From: Acanthaster planci
Taxonomy: Eukaryota; Echinodermata; Asteroidea; Valvatida; Acanthasteridae
NCBI RefSeq assembly: GCF_001949145.1
Contig: NW_019091477.1
Span: forward strand, 729,746 to 793,745
Direction of reading: 5' to 3'
Length of the DNA stretch: 64,000 bases
This document shows, one piece after another, positions 13,871 to 25,800 of the stretch. The notes below the pieces were generated by a model, which saw only the letters and a program-made list of their open reading frames with translations, ran no database searches and had not been told where the DNA came from. Within the stretch, counting starts at the first letter, position 1, and every line of letters begins with the position of its first letter. Made by a program: the position numbers and the translations under genes.

Positions 13871-16389
13871 GGTATTGTATAATTCAAACATCCTTCTATT
13901 TTGGGATATTCAAATTAGGACTTTAGTCAGTCTGTTTACGCACGACGCAGATTTGCGGGTGCGTGAGGTGCAGGAAAATACGAGGGCGCGAGCGTGCAGC
14001 TTTTGAAATACGTGTGCGATTGACTTTACATTTATGTATCCTGAATAGCCAGCGTTATTTTCGTATTCAACACGACCAGGAGCTAATGAAGGAATGCGCG
14101 CGCAGCCCATTGAGTCGACGTTGATAATGAAGGCCGGTTTGTACTAAAGGCAGACGAGAAAGCCAAGCGAATATGACGTCATAAAAGAATTGCAGAAACT
14201 TTCACTCGAGTTAAATATTGTTGGTGCTTTTGCGAATTCGTAGCGCGGACATTTGATTTGACGTCACGAATCCGTGTTTGTGTTATTTTTCGTGTAAAGT
14301 ATGAACCCGGCCTCAACTCTATGTGCAGTGGGCGTGGTTTAAACTGAAGTGACGTCACACTTACGAACCGCATAGATCATGTGCCATTAAACCTCCTGAC
14401 TGGCGGTTGTTTCCAAATCGGGCATTTTGCGGCTATACGGCCTAGATTTTTCCCGCTGACCGACCACGGCAGAGAGCCGAAGCCGTATAAAATTATGCCT
14501 CTTTGGACGTGGCACCAAACAAAGCAAAAGTATAAAATCGTCCATCAGACCACTATCCCTTCCGCGCCGATGCAATTCTCTTTTATCATCCATCCCATCC
14601 GCTCCATGGGGATAATATTCTCGTTCGTTTTAATGGAGTTCTTGAAAAGTACTAGTCACTCGCAATAGCACAGCCATTGATTTATAATTATCTTGTCACG
14701 TAGCCTTCGATTCATTGTAGATATGACTTGTTTTGAAAGCAATTCAAAGATCAGTCCCGATAGAGTGTATCCATGTGTCGGCCATCTTGGCTCAAACGTT
14801 TGGTAAAAAACTCTTCATTTTGAAAACCTGAGAGAAAAAAAAGCAACGACATGAAAATTTATAAAGTCGTGCCAGTTTTGTTTAGAACAATTTGACATTT
14901 GTGATAGATTACATCTAGGGGACATATATGTTTTAAGCCACGTGAAATCAAACTGAGAATGAGGTTAGGAACCCCCAAAGTCTGGCACCACCCCATACAA
15001 TAAATTACATTGAATATAATAGATTCAGGGAACAAGACGAAAAATGGTTTCCCACTGAATTCGGTTATTACATCACTGCTTCATGTAGTCCTCTTCTTTC
15101 GCTTATCCCCGTCAGGATACGTGGACGTCTAATTTCACGATGCCAGTTGCAGGAAGATCAGGAAATGAGGGTATTCCTTCATAAAAATTCTGCCCGTCGC
15201 ACACTACCAAGCGCGACAAACCATTTTGGTGAGAAACTTTCATCGTTTCCTCGGGGCTTCCTGCTCTGTATAGCCATTCCAATACTTCATTACTTTCATA
15301 GAAACCGCTAGGTAAGACGGCAGGTGCCACTCCTTTTGAAACATTCCTCGCTGCATTAATGATTTGAAAATGTTTCCCGCATAATCAGGAAACTAATTTC
15401 ATGAGTTAATCAGACAGCGGACGTGCGAACAGATGGCACCCGGGAGCACCGTTCATACTTTCCCACAGAATTTCCTATTGATGTCAAAACAAAGTCTTGA
15501 CAAGGGAAACGATACTTTGCGCATGCGCCTGCCTCTGTCATCGATGAATCAAATTGTCGGCATGTACCAGAAAAACTTTCATTCTTCTAACTTTTTCCTG
15601 GACTACAATAACTGGCGATTACAACTGTGAATAGATTGCTTTTCTCAAACTCGGGCATTGGGCAAGACCGGTCATAAAACTCAGACTACTTGAATGGGGT
15701 TTTTACTAACTCGACGAAAGAGGGGCACAGCGAATGGTGTGAGATCTTTATTTCGACAAAATTAACAGACAATTAAACGACCTTTCTCGGTCATCCTAGC
15801 CATTGAGTTCTGGTTTCGCCAGCCATTTTTAAACGATACTTAAGTGGGGGCGCTATGTATGTCTGTGGAACTGCTCTGTTGTGGGGCAGTGAAAGAGCTC
15901 CACGACTGTAGCTTTGAGCCGTTCGCGAACGGACCGAGCAAATGCAGGCGTTCAAAACAAACGGGACATCGCGCGTAAAACGTAACAGCTGTGAGAAAGA
16001 TTAGGCGATTGTTACTCAGAAGCACAAAATGCCCACTTGGGCCAATGTGTCACAATACAACAACGCGCTCCAGGCTTCGTAAAGGGGAAGGGTCGAAAAA
16101 TAACTGATGATTTGAGGCAAACGTGGCCTTATTTCAACTATACAACGAAGCTATGTGAAAAGAGAATCTTTCACAGCTACCACAAGGTGCACTTTTTTCG
16201 ACCATAGAACTAGATGCATCGTTTCTGCATAATAAAGTTCGATGTGCGTGAAGGCCAATTATATTTTTCTGGGCCGAGGTCATTTTTACTCATACTTTGT
16301 CCATATGGAAAAACAGTCAAGTTATTCAACACAGTAAATACCGGTAAATACACGTATATACTTTTTGAATGTAAAAGAGTGAAATAAAG
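13871..16389. other. No gene seen between mGluR and CCDC28
   Basis: Apart from the block at 14318-14370 I recognise nothing. A minus-strand frame at 15112-15330 has a protein-like composition but no ATG, no similarity I know and no clear splice sites. Confidence 0.45.
14318..14370 (+). repeat. Short conserved block with TGACGTCA, shared with 27411-27463
   Basis: About 53 bp here and at 27411-27463 agree at nearly 90 percent: GTGCAGTGGGCGTGGTTT, AACTGAAGTGACGTCA and TTACGA. No longer flanking similarity is obvious. It contains a palindromic CRE-like TGACGTCA preceded by GAAG and a GGGCGTGG box. It may be a fragment of a repeat or a regulatory block. Confidence 0.7.
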
Positions 16390-16590
16390 GACTAGGCATT
16401 TCAGAGTAAAAAAAAAATCACTCTGAATTAGACTGAAATAGTTTGAAAAAAAAACCTTTTCAGTGGACACTCGATTGAGATTTGATCTATTAAAGTAAAT
16501 CACTCAAATTCGTCTGGTCCCAACTTTCAGTCTCAGGAGTGAATCTGCAATCTAATGGAGTGAACATTCAGTCTGGGGAATGAAGGGAGC
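16390..16590 (-). repeat. Dispersed repeat, copy 2 (inverted relative to 8640-8850)
   Basis: Read on the minus strand it follows the copy at 8640-8850 through CCCCAGACTGAA, TTCACTCCATTAGATTGCAG, GGGACCAGACGAATTTGAGT and TATTTCAGTCTAATTCAGAG. About 200 bp is shared. No coding frame. Confidence 0.8.
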
Positions 16591-16612
16591 GTATGCCGTT
16601 AACCTTCGTTCG

Positions 16613-16750
16613 TTACTGTCGACAAATGCTTCAAACATTGCAGTTGTGTCGACGATCACACAACAACTACGACAGTTGGCTTACTGTCGACAAATGCTTC
16701 AAACATTGCACTTGTGTCGACGATCACACAACAACTACGACAGTTGGCTT
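16613..16750 (+). repeat. Tandem duplication, two copies of a 68-bp unit
   Basis: The unit starts TTACTGTCGACAAATGCTTC at 16613 and again at 16681. The copies differ at one base that I can see (CAGTTG versus CACTTG). Each unit has inverted ends (ACTGTCG...CGACAGT) and an inner GTTGTGT...ACACAAC pair, so it can form a nested hairpin. The near identity suggests a recent event. Confidence 0.92.
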
Positions 16751-18179
16751 TAAGCAAAACCTGTACAATTACCGTCCCTTGCGGGGAACTACTGCAGAAG
16801 TAAAAGGGAGGTTCAGTTTTCCCTGTGTACACGTCTCGAGTTTCCTCACATGTTATGTTAATTAATTAAAAAACCAATTTCTATAATTCCAAACATCTCA
16901 TTTGTCAGACCGGACTGTTTGTGTAGCTTCCAAACCACGAGCATCGCACGTGGACAGGATGTGCAATTACTTTTTTACCACTCCACATTTTTCCGAACCT
17001 ATTCCTCACCAATTACTTGAGCTGTTAAGGTTCGTCTGAATTATTGCACTTCGTCATTTCTGGAACCATTCACATTTCGGCATCTGGATGTCGATTTTCA
17101 AGGTCACAGGTTATATTTATGTACATACCGCATGGCAAACCTGCTATGGCAACCATCTAAACCATCTACTGATGCAGTTTTTACAGCACCGTAGTTTTGT
17201 GCATAGCTCACCGAATAATATAATCAACCTTGTTACAGGGCTTTATATAAAACTATTTCTGCAAGCTTGTACGCCGTCAACCTCGAATATTTATCCAGTG
17301 TTTGCACACAATATTAGCATATTAATGATTCCTGGCCACAACGCCCTTGGACATTCCTGTACCTACACCCAACCGACCCGACCACTTGTCATGCATAATA
17401 CCATTTTGCCGATATTAACCCCTCATTATCCTCGCAAATTGCTCCCCGTAATGTCGGGCCGCTTGCCGAGCACGCGGGGGGGGGGAGCGATCCGGAGCGA
17501 GACGGTCCGGGAAGACTAGAAACAATAGCGGGGAACGGCAGTAGCTTGAAAACGCATCACACGCACGGTTTGAGGCCATCAAAGCTACCCCGTCTCCCGA
17601 GCAGCCGACGGGCGACACAAAACAAAACAAAACAAAAAACAGGGGTTTAGCGTGAAAACAACTGTCGAGCAAGAGTGATGCCTCGCGTGCTCCTTCACGA
17701 ACGGTCCATAATGAGAAACTCTCTGCCCAAAATGATCTCTTACTAGTATACTGTTATGAGAAGTGCTTCTCGCACGCTTAAGCCTGGTTGGATATATAAT
17801 TTTCTCATCGAAAGTGCAGACACCTCCCGGTGCGTTTGGTTGATTGATTGGTTACACACATGAATGTTCACGGGCCTGTTTGCCCCTCCTCACTCTCCAA
17901 AACACGAAAAACAGTTCTCCAAATCTTGCTGGTATCTGCAACAAAACTAGCCGCCTGGATGCTGACAGGCGACCGTCGAAATGCAGGATTACCTGCGGCT
18001 ATTTGCCGTTGTAACTTGCTCTAATGTCGCATTCTTTTTATCGTTGTGAACTGTTTTAACAAGACAATCTTAATTGCAAGGGCGTAAACTTAACTTCAAA
18101 TTTTTCACCGGTTGCAGCGCCCTAAAAGATAAAATCCTGAAAAGTTTCTTTTTTCTTATCTTGATACAATTTTGGACGG
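16751..18179. other. No gene seen
   Basis: Short unrecognised frames. 17463-17490 is a G-rich patch and 17617-17641 an AAAAC-type microsatellite. Confidence 0.5.
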
Positions 18180-18370
18180 AAATGTGTTATAGAGACTGGT
18201 GACGAGGTCACTAGTGCCCATCTATGTCCTTCTCGGGCCTGTGATAGACTAGAGAAGGGTTCTATTTCCCTTAATTGGCCTTCGGCCTCGGGCAAATAGA
18301 ACCCTCTTCTGGTCTATCACAGTCCCTTGGGGAGCATAGACGGCCACCACTGACCTCTTTACCAGTGTAT
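18180..18370. mobile_element. Hairpin element of about 190 bp
   Basis: The arms mirror each other: GGTGACGAGGTCACTAGT with ACCACTGACCTCTTTACC, and GGCCTGTGATAGACTAGAGA plus AGGGTTCTATTTCCC with GCAAATAGAACCCTCTTCTG plus GTCTATCACAG. The short centre reads GGCCTTCGGCC, itself a palindrome. It has no coding frame and resembles a foldback MITE. Confidence 0.85.
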
Positions 18371-21300
18371 GTGTAAAATACAGACAGGCCCATTGAGTGT
18401 CTTGATTTCTCTCCTGCCAAATGACTTCTATAAAATACCGTAGTTCACATTAGTATCAACACTATTACCCGACTGTCCTACAGGCTTGCGTCGGTCAGCT
18501 GGCCACAAGGGAAACATGATGATTGCGGTGTGTTGTAGCCGAGGTTCAGTTCTGATCATGAAGAATAGGACGGAGCATTTCGCACTCGACATGTTGGTGG
18601 CTAGCACTGCACCGGTGCTCGACATACATTCTGTGGGGTTTCGGTCATTAAAACGACGGAGAGGCATGTACAGACATGAAGCACTTGTGATCTGACTGGA
18701 GCGTGCGGCTCCTCTCTCAAAGGCAAAATACACCCTTTTACGCTGGCACACGGTTCTACTTTCCGAGTGTCAAGCATAAATACTTGTCACCTGTCACTAT
18801 GTCCTGTAGCCGTCGCGTATCGATTCTTCTCACACTTCAGATACAAAAAAAAACCCATCAGGTCTCCATTCATAAAAGCAGCCGATGTGCCGTTGGGAAT
18901 CGATACTAGTTGCCCCGGCTTTTGAGTCCACTGACAATCTTCCCGCGGCATTGTTTGGCGAGGCGCTGCGCTCACTGGGGTTGCACTGTTCTTTTGGAAG
19001 TTGCTTAATTGCTGTAATTCAAACGGGACAGCGGGTGGGCATGGTATGACCAGACAGGACTAACAACAGAGCCATTTGAACGGCATGCCAAGTGCCTGGA
19101 GGAACCGCTAGGGAACGAGTAATTCCGCTCAAGCACACAACTCAGCAGACCGTTTCAATCAAATAAGAGCATGGGTTTGTCTTCCCGTCAAAGCGCTCCA
19201 TTTTGTTTATGTCTATCGCAATGTAACAATTGAAATTATTCATTCGGATGGTAAGTCTCGGAAATATATTGAACGACACACTCACGACGTAAAGTAGACT
19301 TTCCCCTCACAAGAAAAATCCAACTCGATTCCAAGATCAACGCATGCGCACCATGACGCACATAATTTATTCAAAAGAACTTTTCGGGGGGGGGGACACA
19401 AAGATAATCCAAGGAGACTTCAATCAGATCCTCGCAGTAATTTGTATCGCACACACCCACTCCTCTGGGTCCTCATACGTAAAAGATAACATGTACACGG
19501 TTCGAAACACAGTCTTAAAACAGAACCTCTGAAATATCGTTCACTAGTAAACGTGCACAGAGAAGCAAAACCTCTCTTGAGTGGTTTAAGACAAACTTGA
19601 CTTCGCTGTTTAACCAGTAGGGTAGAGATTTTCTCCACCACCTCCGTGCACCAATGTTGATAGTTCCAACAGTATGACCTTCCATTACGGGGCAGCCATC
19701 TTGCTTTTCTACCACTTGAAGCAATGTAACCAAACTGGGGCGGGAAAGAAAGTAGTCTGCTCCCTTTTATCAACATGTGAAGTTGTATTACTGTTGTGAA
19801 TGGGTCTACAGGGAACAAGACAAACATGGCAGCATAGCTGGAGGTTGCCAGGTTGAATTGTGCGATTACACATTACTTGTGGCCGATTGGCTTTCGATCG
19901 ATGTTAACCAACAGAATGTTTCCGTCAGTGATCTTTTCCACTGTAGCAGCCTTCAAACTGGGTCCATCAAATCAAATCAAATCGAATCAAATCACCCCAA
20001 CCAAACAAAACAACACCAGAACCCCCCCCCCAAAAAAAAGAATAAAAAACCTGATCGCGTGGGATTGGCACGAATTCATCTTAATTAAATCCCGCCACAT
20101 TGAAAGCCACCAAGACTTGGAAGTAGACTGAGTCACCGCTATAGCGCTCATGCGTTTCTTTTGTGACAAATCAGGGACTACATGCATTGCATTGGATGTG
20201 ATGTGGACTATTGGAGTATCTCCAAATGATCGTCTCCTTGACAACGAAGCGAAGAGATACTGTGGAAAACGGAAAACAAGTCCGAGCTGAGTGTGATAGT
20301 AGTCACATCTGAGAACCATTTCTATCACTCTTTAATTTATTGCAAAGAAGAACAAGCCACGTCTTTTCATCTCGAAAATGACTTGCAGTAATATGAGAAA
20401 ATATTAGCCAGACGCTTCACTCGTGATGTCGCATTGGCTCATTGCATTTCCATTCCATGTATCCAGAATTATTTAACATCTCGTTCTTAGTCCTCGGGCA
20501 TGATTTGGAAACACAGACCGCGTCCGAATCAGCTTTTATGTGGCTACGGCTACGCTTTGTGCCAATAGCGCGCTACAGTGACTGGCTGGGTAGCCGTAGA
20601 CAATGCCCATTTCCGACGTGGCCAACACGTCTAATCTTTAAACTGACGCCTACAAACTATGTTACACGGTTAGCAATCGTACAACTTAAATCGATTAGCA
20701 TCAGAGTTCTTCGAGAAGACAAAAATTTTCACTCAAATGACTTAGATTGACGTAAACGGAAACTACTGCGGCTGCCTTTGGTGGTAGTCTTGATTCAAGG
20801 CTATAGATTCGCTGATGAACTGGACTGATGCTGCGAGAATATGGAGTGATCCTCGTGCGGGATTTACACAAAAAACCTACAACTAACCACCGTAGACTTT
20901 CCAGCAACAACAACAACAAAAGAACAAACTGCGCAGAGGGTACCGACACAGGCCTAACCCTAACGAGGTTCGGCCGTGCAATTTAACTAAAAATATATTT
21001 TTTCATAAGACAGGCTGGAATGGAAGTCGAACTACGGCAACCGCGTAAAAACCTTTCAGATCCTGGAATTATGACATTTCCTTTCTCTCTGCATTCTGGC
21101 ATTTGCTGATTTGTCCGAGAGGGCAATCCATTTTCATCTTTATGGACGCTGGCATCAGCTGAGCACATCACATTTTTATCTTGGTGCATCTTGAGTGATA
21201 TGATGCTGTTAATGACAGAGATGACGCGCGTGGGCCCACGCGGGTTTCGCGGTGTTTTACGACGTCGAGTTTAACGTGGACCACGCTTGGGGGGGGGTTC

Positions 21301-22240
21301 AAGATGTAACCAAGCACCGAAGCACGATGGTTCATGTATATACCAGGCACGACTCTGGGACAGAGGGGTACCCCCCCCAACAAGTCCAATCTCTATACAC
21401 ACTACAGCCCATTGTCACTTAACACCCCCCCCATGTCTGAAAAGAATTCCTGAGATATCAGTATAACAATAACCAACACAAAGGAAGGGGGCTCTCTGTC
21501 CCATAGTTTGCTTCATATGTGACGGTGTGTGCGCCTTTTTATTGGGGTCAATAGGCCGCATGGATTGTAAAGTCACGCACCACTACATAAATAAACAGGT
21601 GCACTTAAAGAGCGCACAATAATGGGACTTCATGCAATTTTGATCTCGTCTATTAGCGCCCTGTAGCTAGGGTGCAGTCTACTGATTCAAGTGAGAATAT
21701 CTGGCCAGCTCATTAGCATAAAAGTGCCCCCCCGAGCATCTTTTGAAAAAGGAGATTTTTTGGCCCCCAAAAGGGTGAGATTGTGTAAATCATTGACAGG
21801 ATCAACTCCCTGGGTCTATGAGCTTTCATGTGAGAGCAGAATGGCTAAAAACTACGGTTGAAAAATGGTCCCAAGTGCCTGAGAAAGTTGAGGGTTGTCA
21901 CTTGAAAAATGGCTGCAAGCAGACTTAAAAAAATAACTTTTCGGGGGGTATTTTGTTTTGTGGGAATAATCAAAATGTAATTGGTAAGCCCCCCCAAAAA
22001 ATGACAAGAAATTGGAAGATTAAGGACCATACAATTAATTCGGGTTTCCGAAATCTCAGGGATGTTGGTATGCATGTTATTGGGCTCTGAACAGTGCTGA
22101 TATTATACAGTTTTCAATGGGGCTTGAATTGGTGGACTGGACCCTGTAATTCTGTAAGTAGAGGGCAGTAGTTTTTCACTACAATATTACAACTGGTTCA
22201 GGTTCGACCAACGATGCCAATCAGAGGCATTCATGCTTTC
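18371..22240. other. No gene seen
   Basis: Contains an (AAATC)n microsatellite at about 19966-19994 followed by C- and A-runs to about 20045, a G10 run near 19386 and C-runs near 21370-21440. Frames are short and unrecognised. Confidence 0.5.
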
Positions 22241-22244
22241 ACAA

Positions 22245-22880
22245 ACGCCAATTTAATGTACTTCCCGTCGCTGGGCTATATAAATATCATCTTGGAGTTT
22301 TTATGTTTAAATGTGAGAGGAATCTATTACCTTCTTCACTTTGTAATCTTTTCACAAAGAACTTAGATATCCATCGGTACTACATAAGAAATTCAACTAT
22401 TGCATTTTTATCAAAAGTTCTCTCTATTGTAAGGCATCAAGGACCAATCTTTTGGAATAACATCTTCCCACTACCCCCTATCTACCACTACTAACTTCCG
22501 CCACTACCTCAAAGAATTCCTCTTAAAAATACACTTAAAACGATTCAATGCTTAATTAAGCGAGTTGTATCTATACTAGCTTAATTATTGTTTAAATGCT
22601 TCGCTCATTTGAACGATAAATTGTACAAGTTAAAACTGTTCTGTTTTCTTTCAGTTCTAAGTGTTTTCTGTCATAATTATGCCTTTTTCCTCTTTGAAAT
22701 AATAATCTTTAAGTTTTGCTGCTCTTTTTTTCATTGTATTTAATTGTATATAATGGGGGCCTGGCCTACTACAAACGGTAGCTTTCTGCCAGCCTCCACT
22801 CTTCATCATGTGAATTAACCAATGTAATTTTATGTCACAACAAGATAAATGGAAATAAACCAAACCAATCATATTACACA
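22245..22880 (+). pseudogene. LINE (non-LTR retrotransposon) 3'-end remnant
   Basis: From about 22253 the frame reads NVLPVAGLYKYHLGVFMFKC, then ERNLLPSSLCNLFTKN and IHRYYIRNSTIAFL, with QGPIFWNNI further on. This is the usual C-terminal tail after the reverse transcriptase of CR1/L2/RTE-like elements, where -YN-RN- and GP--WN-- motifs are typical. The frame breaks near 22490 and continues in another frame (RHYLKEFLLKIHLKRF). The following 300 bp would be the 3' UTR, ending near AAATAAACCAAACC. No catalytic domain remains, so it is a dead 5'-truncated copy. Confidence 0.75.
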
Positions 22881-25800
22881 GAGTACCCACAAAATAACTG
22901 ACATGACCCTTTTAATCTTCCGAAAATCTCTAACGCCCGGGAGCACCATTATGTGCTCTCAACATTTCGGTGATGTTAGATTTTATATTCAATTATCCAT
23001 ACTTATTACAACATTTCCAAAATAAGCATGATGCTAAAATGGACGAGTTGTCTGAATTCCAACAGCGCTGTCGTGAAATAATCACCACGAGACCTGAGGA
23101 TTCGATTGCGGGCGACGTTTTCGGTTTCCAATTTCAGTGAATCGACTTAGGCTATTTAACTGTCACGTGATGGTGATGGCCCTGATTAAACTGGACATAA
23201 AAAAAGTCTTCAAACTGACACTGCCCGTCAAAGCAACCGAGAACCGCCACCATGAGACCGGTTGGCCTACTAATGAATTCATGTAAGACGACTCATCGAT
23301 GCAGCACCTAAGCCGATTTCTTGTCCATTTCACGGACGGTTTGTTCCTGTACATAGATCGATATGGGAACCACGGGACTGTCAGCTTGCCTCCTAGGCGT
23401 TATGCATGCTCGAACGCACGCCTCGCGCCAATACAAGTACTATAATTATGTTGTATACGGGGAAATACATTAAACTAATTAGCGAGGGGCGTTTTTCAGA
23501 TTTAAACCGGTATTTAGAACCCTCCGTAACAAGATTACACCGTAAAGGCCCGTGCTACCAACACCATCGCGGCATTCATCCGCTGTGAATCTGTGTCCAT
23601 ATCCGGCCGATACTTAACAACGGCGAAAGCATTTTTTTTCTTGGAAAAAACATGTCATTTTCGTTTCCAGTGAGCCCCGCTTGATTTTCAAGACTCCTGT
23701 TTTTGGCAAAGTGTAGCACGCAAAAACACGCAGTCCCATGGAACATTTTCGGCAGCAGTTCAACTCGTGCGAAACACGGCAAAAAACCTGCAGGTAACTA
23801 CTCGCGAAACAAGCAGCACGTACCCTTTTCAAAAACCACCCACACGCTATCGTCATACACTCCGCACGAACTCTGTCCTGTGAAGACTGTACAAGACCAA
23901 CGTAGCAGGCCCGGAATCCAGTTACTCCTAACGATGCAAGCTAAAAATTGCCGCCAAACTGATGAATTCTCGTCTGCAGTGTACGCATTAGGTCAATTCC
24001 ACAAATATTCAAGCGCACAAGACCCGTCTTCCAGCAGTTGCAATTAAAGTTTGGACGCAACTGCACCGATTTCGTCATCTTAAATAGGTACTTCTGAATA
24101 AAGTGGTTGGCATAAGAAGTAAATCGTGAACTGAATTGTCATAAATAAAAATAAATACACTCGACGTACAATGCCACAAATGTGCCGTTCTACTATTTTG
24201 TGTAATTCACATTCATTATTCATTCACCAGTGTGAATTCTAACCGAAACCATTATCAACAAAACGACGCATGCGCCACGTGCCGGGATTGAAGAGTTTCG
24301 TGTCCAAATGTACGATGTTCCAAGCATTTGCGAGTCCCAATGAAATTGACAACAATTGTTTATTGGTGAATCCACGTAGAAAATCACTTCCTTGACGGGG
24401 TCTCGCTCGATATGATCAGTTCGCACGTCTCAGAATATATCCCCTATTAAAAGATCTCTGTGTTTTCGAGTTTAGTGCTCATCTTTCCCACCGCTTTAAT
24501 AATTGGACAGATGAAGTGACAAGTGCTACCAAGGGCTATCTGAGACCGGACTCCGAGATTTCAAGGAGCCCGGGACCTGTCGTGGGTGTCTCATTTCAGT
24601 AGTTGTTCCCTAACGACAATTTACGACCCACTGCCCGCAGTAAGATCGTTTCCACTTCGAAATAAGGGGTAGAAATGCCGCCTTTATGACCGCTGTGGAT
24701 GGTGTAATGACCATTATTTATTGCCTAATCGTTGAATTGGTGCACAGGAAAAAGAGGCAAGGTTTTGACCGGCATTCGTTTCAGCCGCTGGGTGAGTATG
24801 GTGCATGTATAACTATAGAGTTACAAACCCATGCTCCATTAGTAAAACAAAAGTGTGTTTTCGCAAAAACAAGTATAACAATCTAACACTTCAACGTGGC
24901 TTAGCAGCGAAAAGGAGGAATGCATGTAAATATAAACATGTTTAAAAAACAGTTTGCGAGAAGCCCTTCTAACTTTCTTATCTTTTATTAACTTTTATTA
25001 TCCCAAATATTATACATATAATATTATTCACAAGATGTGCAGCAGTCGGCTTAAATAATCTGCTGCACGTTCGGAACAATGCTTATGAATCGTATGCCGG
25101 GCGTATCTACCTATGTGGCCAGTATGTCCACCTAACTAGACAATAATAAACATTTCCATGGTTTTAGAGACCCAAATCTTATTGAAACATATTCCGGTAT
25201 CACTATTAAAAAATAATGAAATCATAATTTTTTTTCTCTTTCTGTTCGCAAATGGTGGCCACAAGCACTAAGGTTGCTGGTTTGTTGTTTTTGGAATAAC
25301 AATATTAACCAACACTTGGCAACAGTCATGCTGAATTGAGCAAGATCGTTCGTAATTGACAATGTACTACCCAGGGAGTTAGCATTAAATAAGCCTACTC
25401 ACCAACTGCCTTACGGTCACACACAATTAATGGGATGAGTACACCCGTGTGCCGGGAACAAACGGCCAACAGTCGTATCATCCACCGGTAAGGTACAAGA
25501 TTGCATCGATCGAAATGTGCCTCGATCCCCACCGGGTGTACGGAACAAAAAAACCTGTACAGTGACTCCAATCGGCTTTCGAGCACTCGATCGTCCGCGC
25601 CCCGCTGCCGTCGCGTCCCCTTACGAAGTCTCACTGCGCAGCCTTCTCGAGCTCAGCTCCCCGTCACCCCCTAAAACCAACCTCTCGATTGAAAGTTCCT
25701 GCGGCGACGGAACCAGGCAACGTGGACTTGTTTATGGCAGGGCGCATGCGCGTGAAGCTCATCATACCAAGTCGTCGCCCGTGGGAAGGGGGGGAAAAGA

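Noticed and set aside
15112-15330. Minus-strand frame of 72 codons with protein-like composition
   Set aside because: It starts with GTG, has no known similarity and no convincing splice sites. It could be an orphan exon but cannot be supported.
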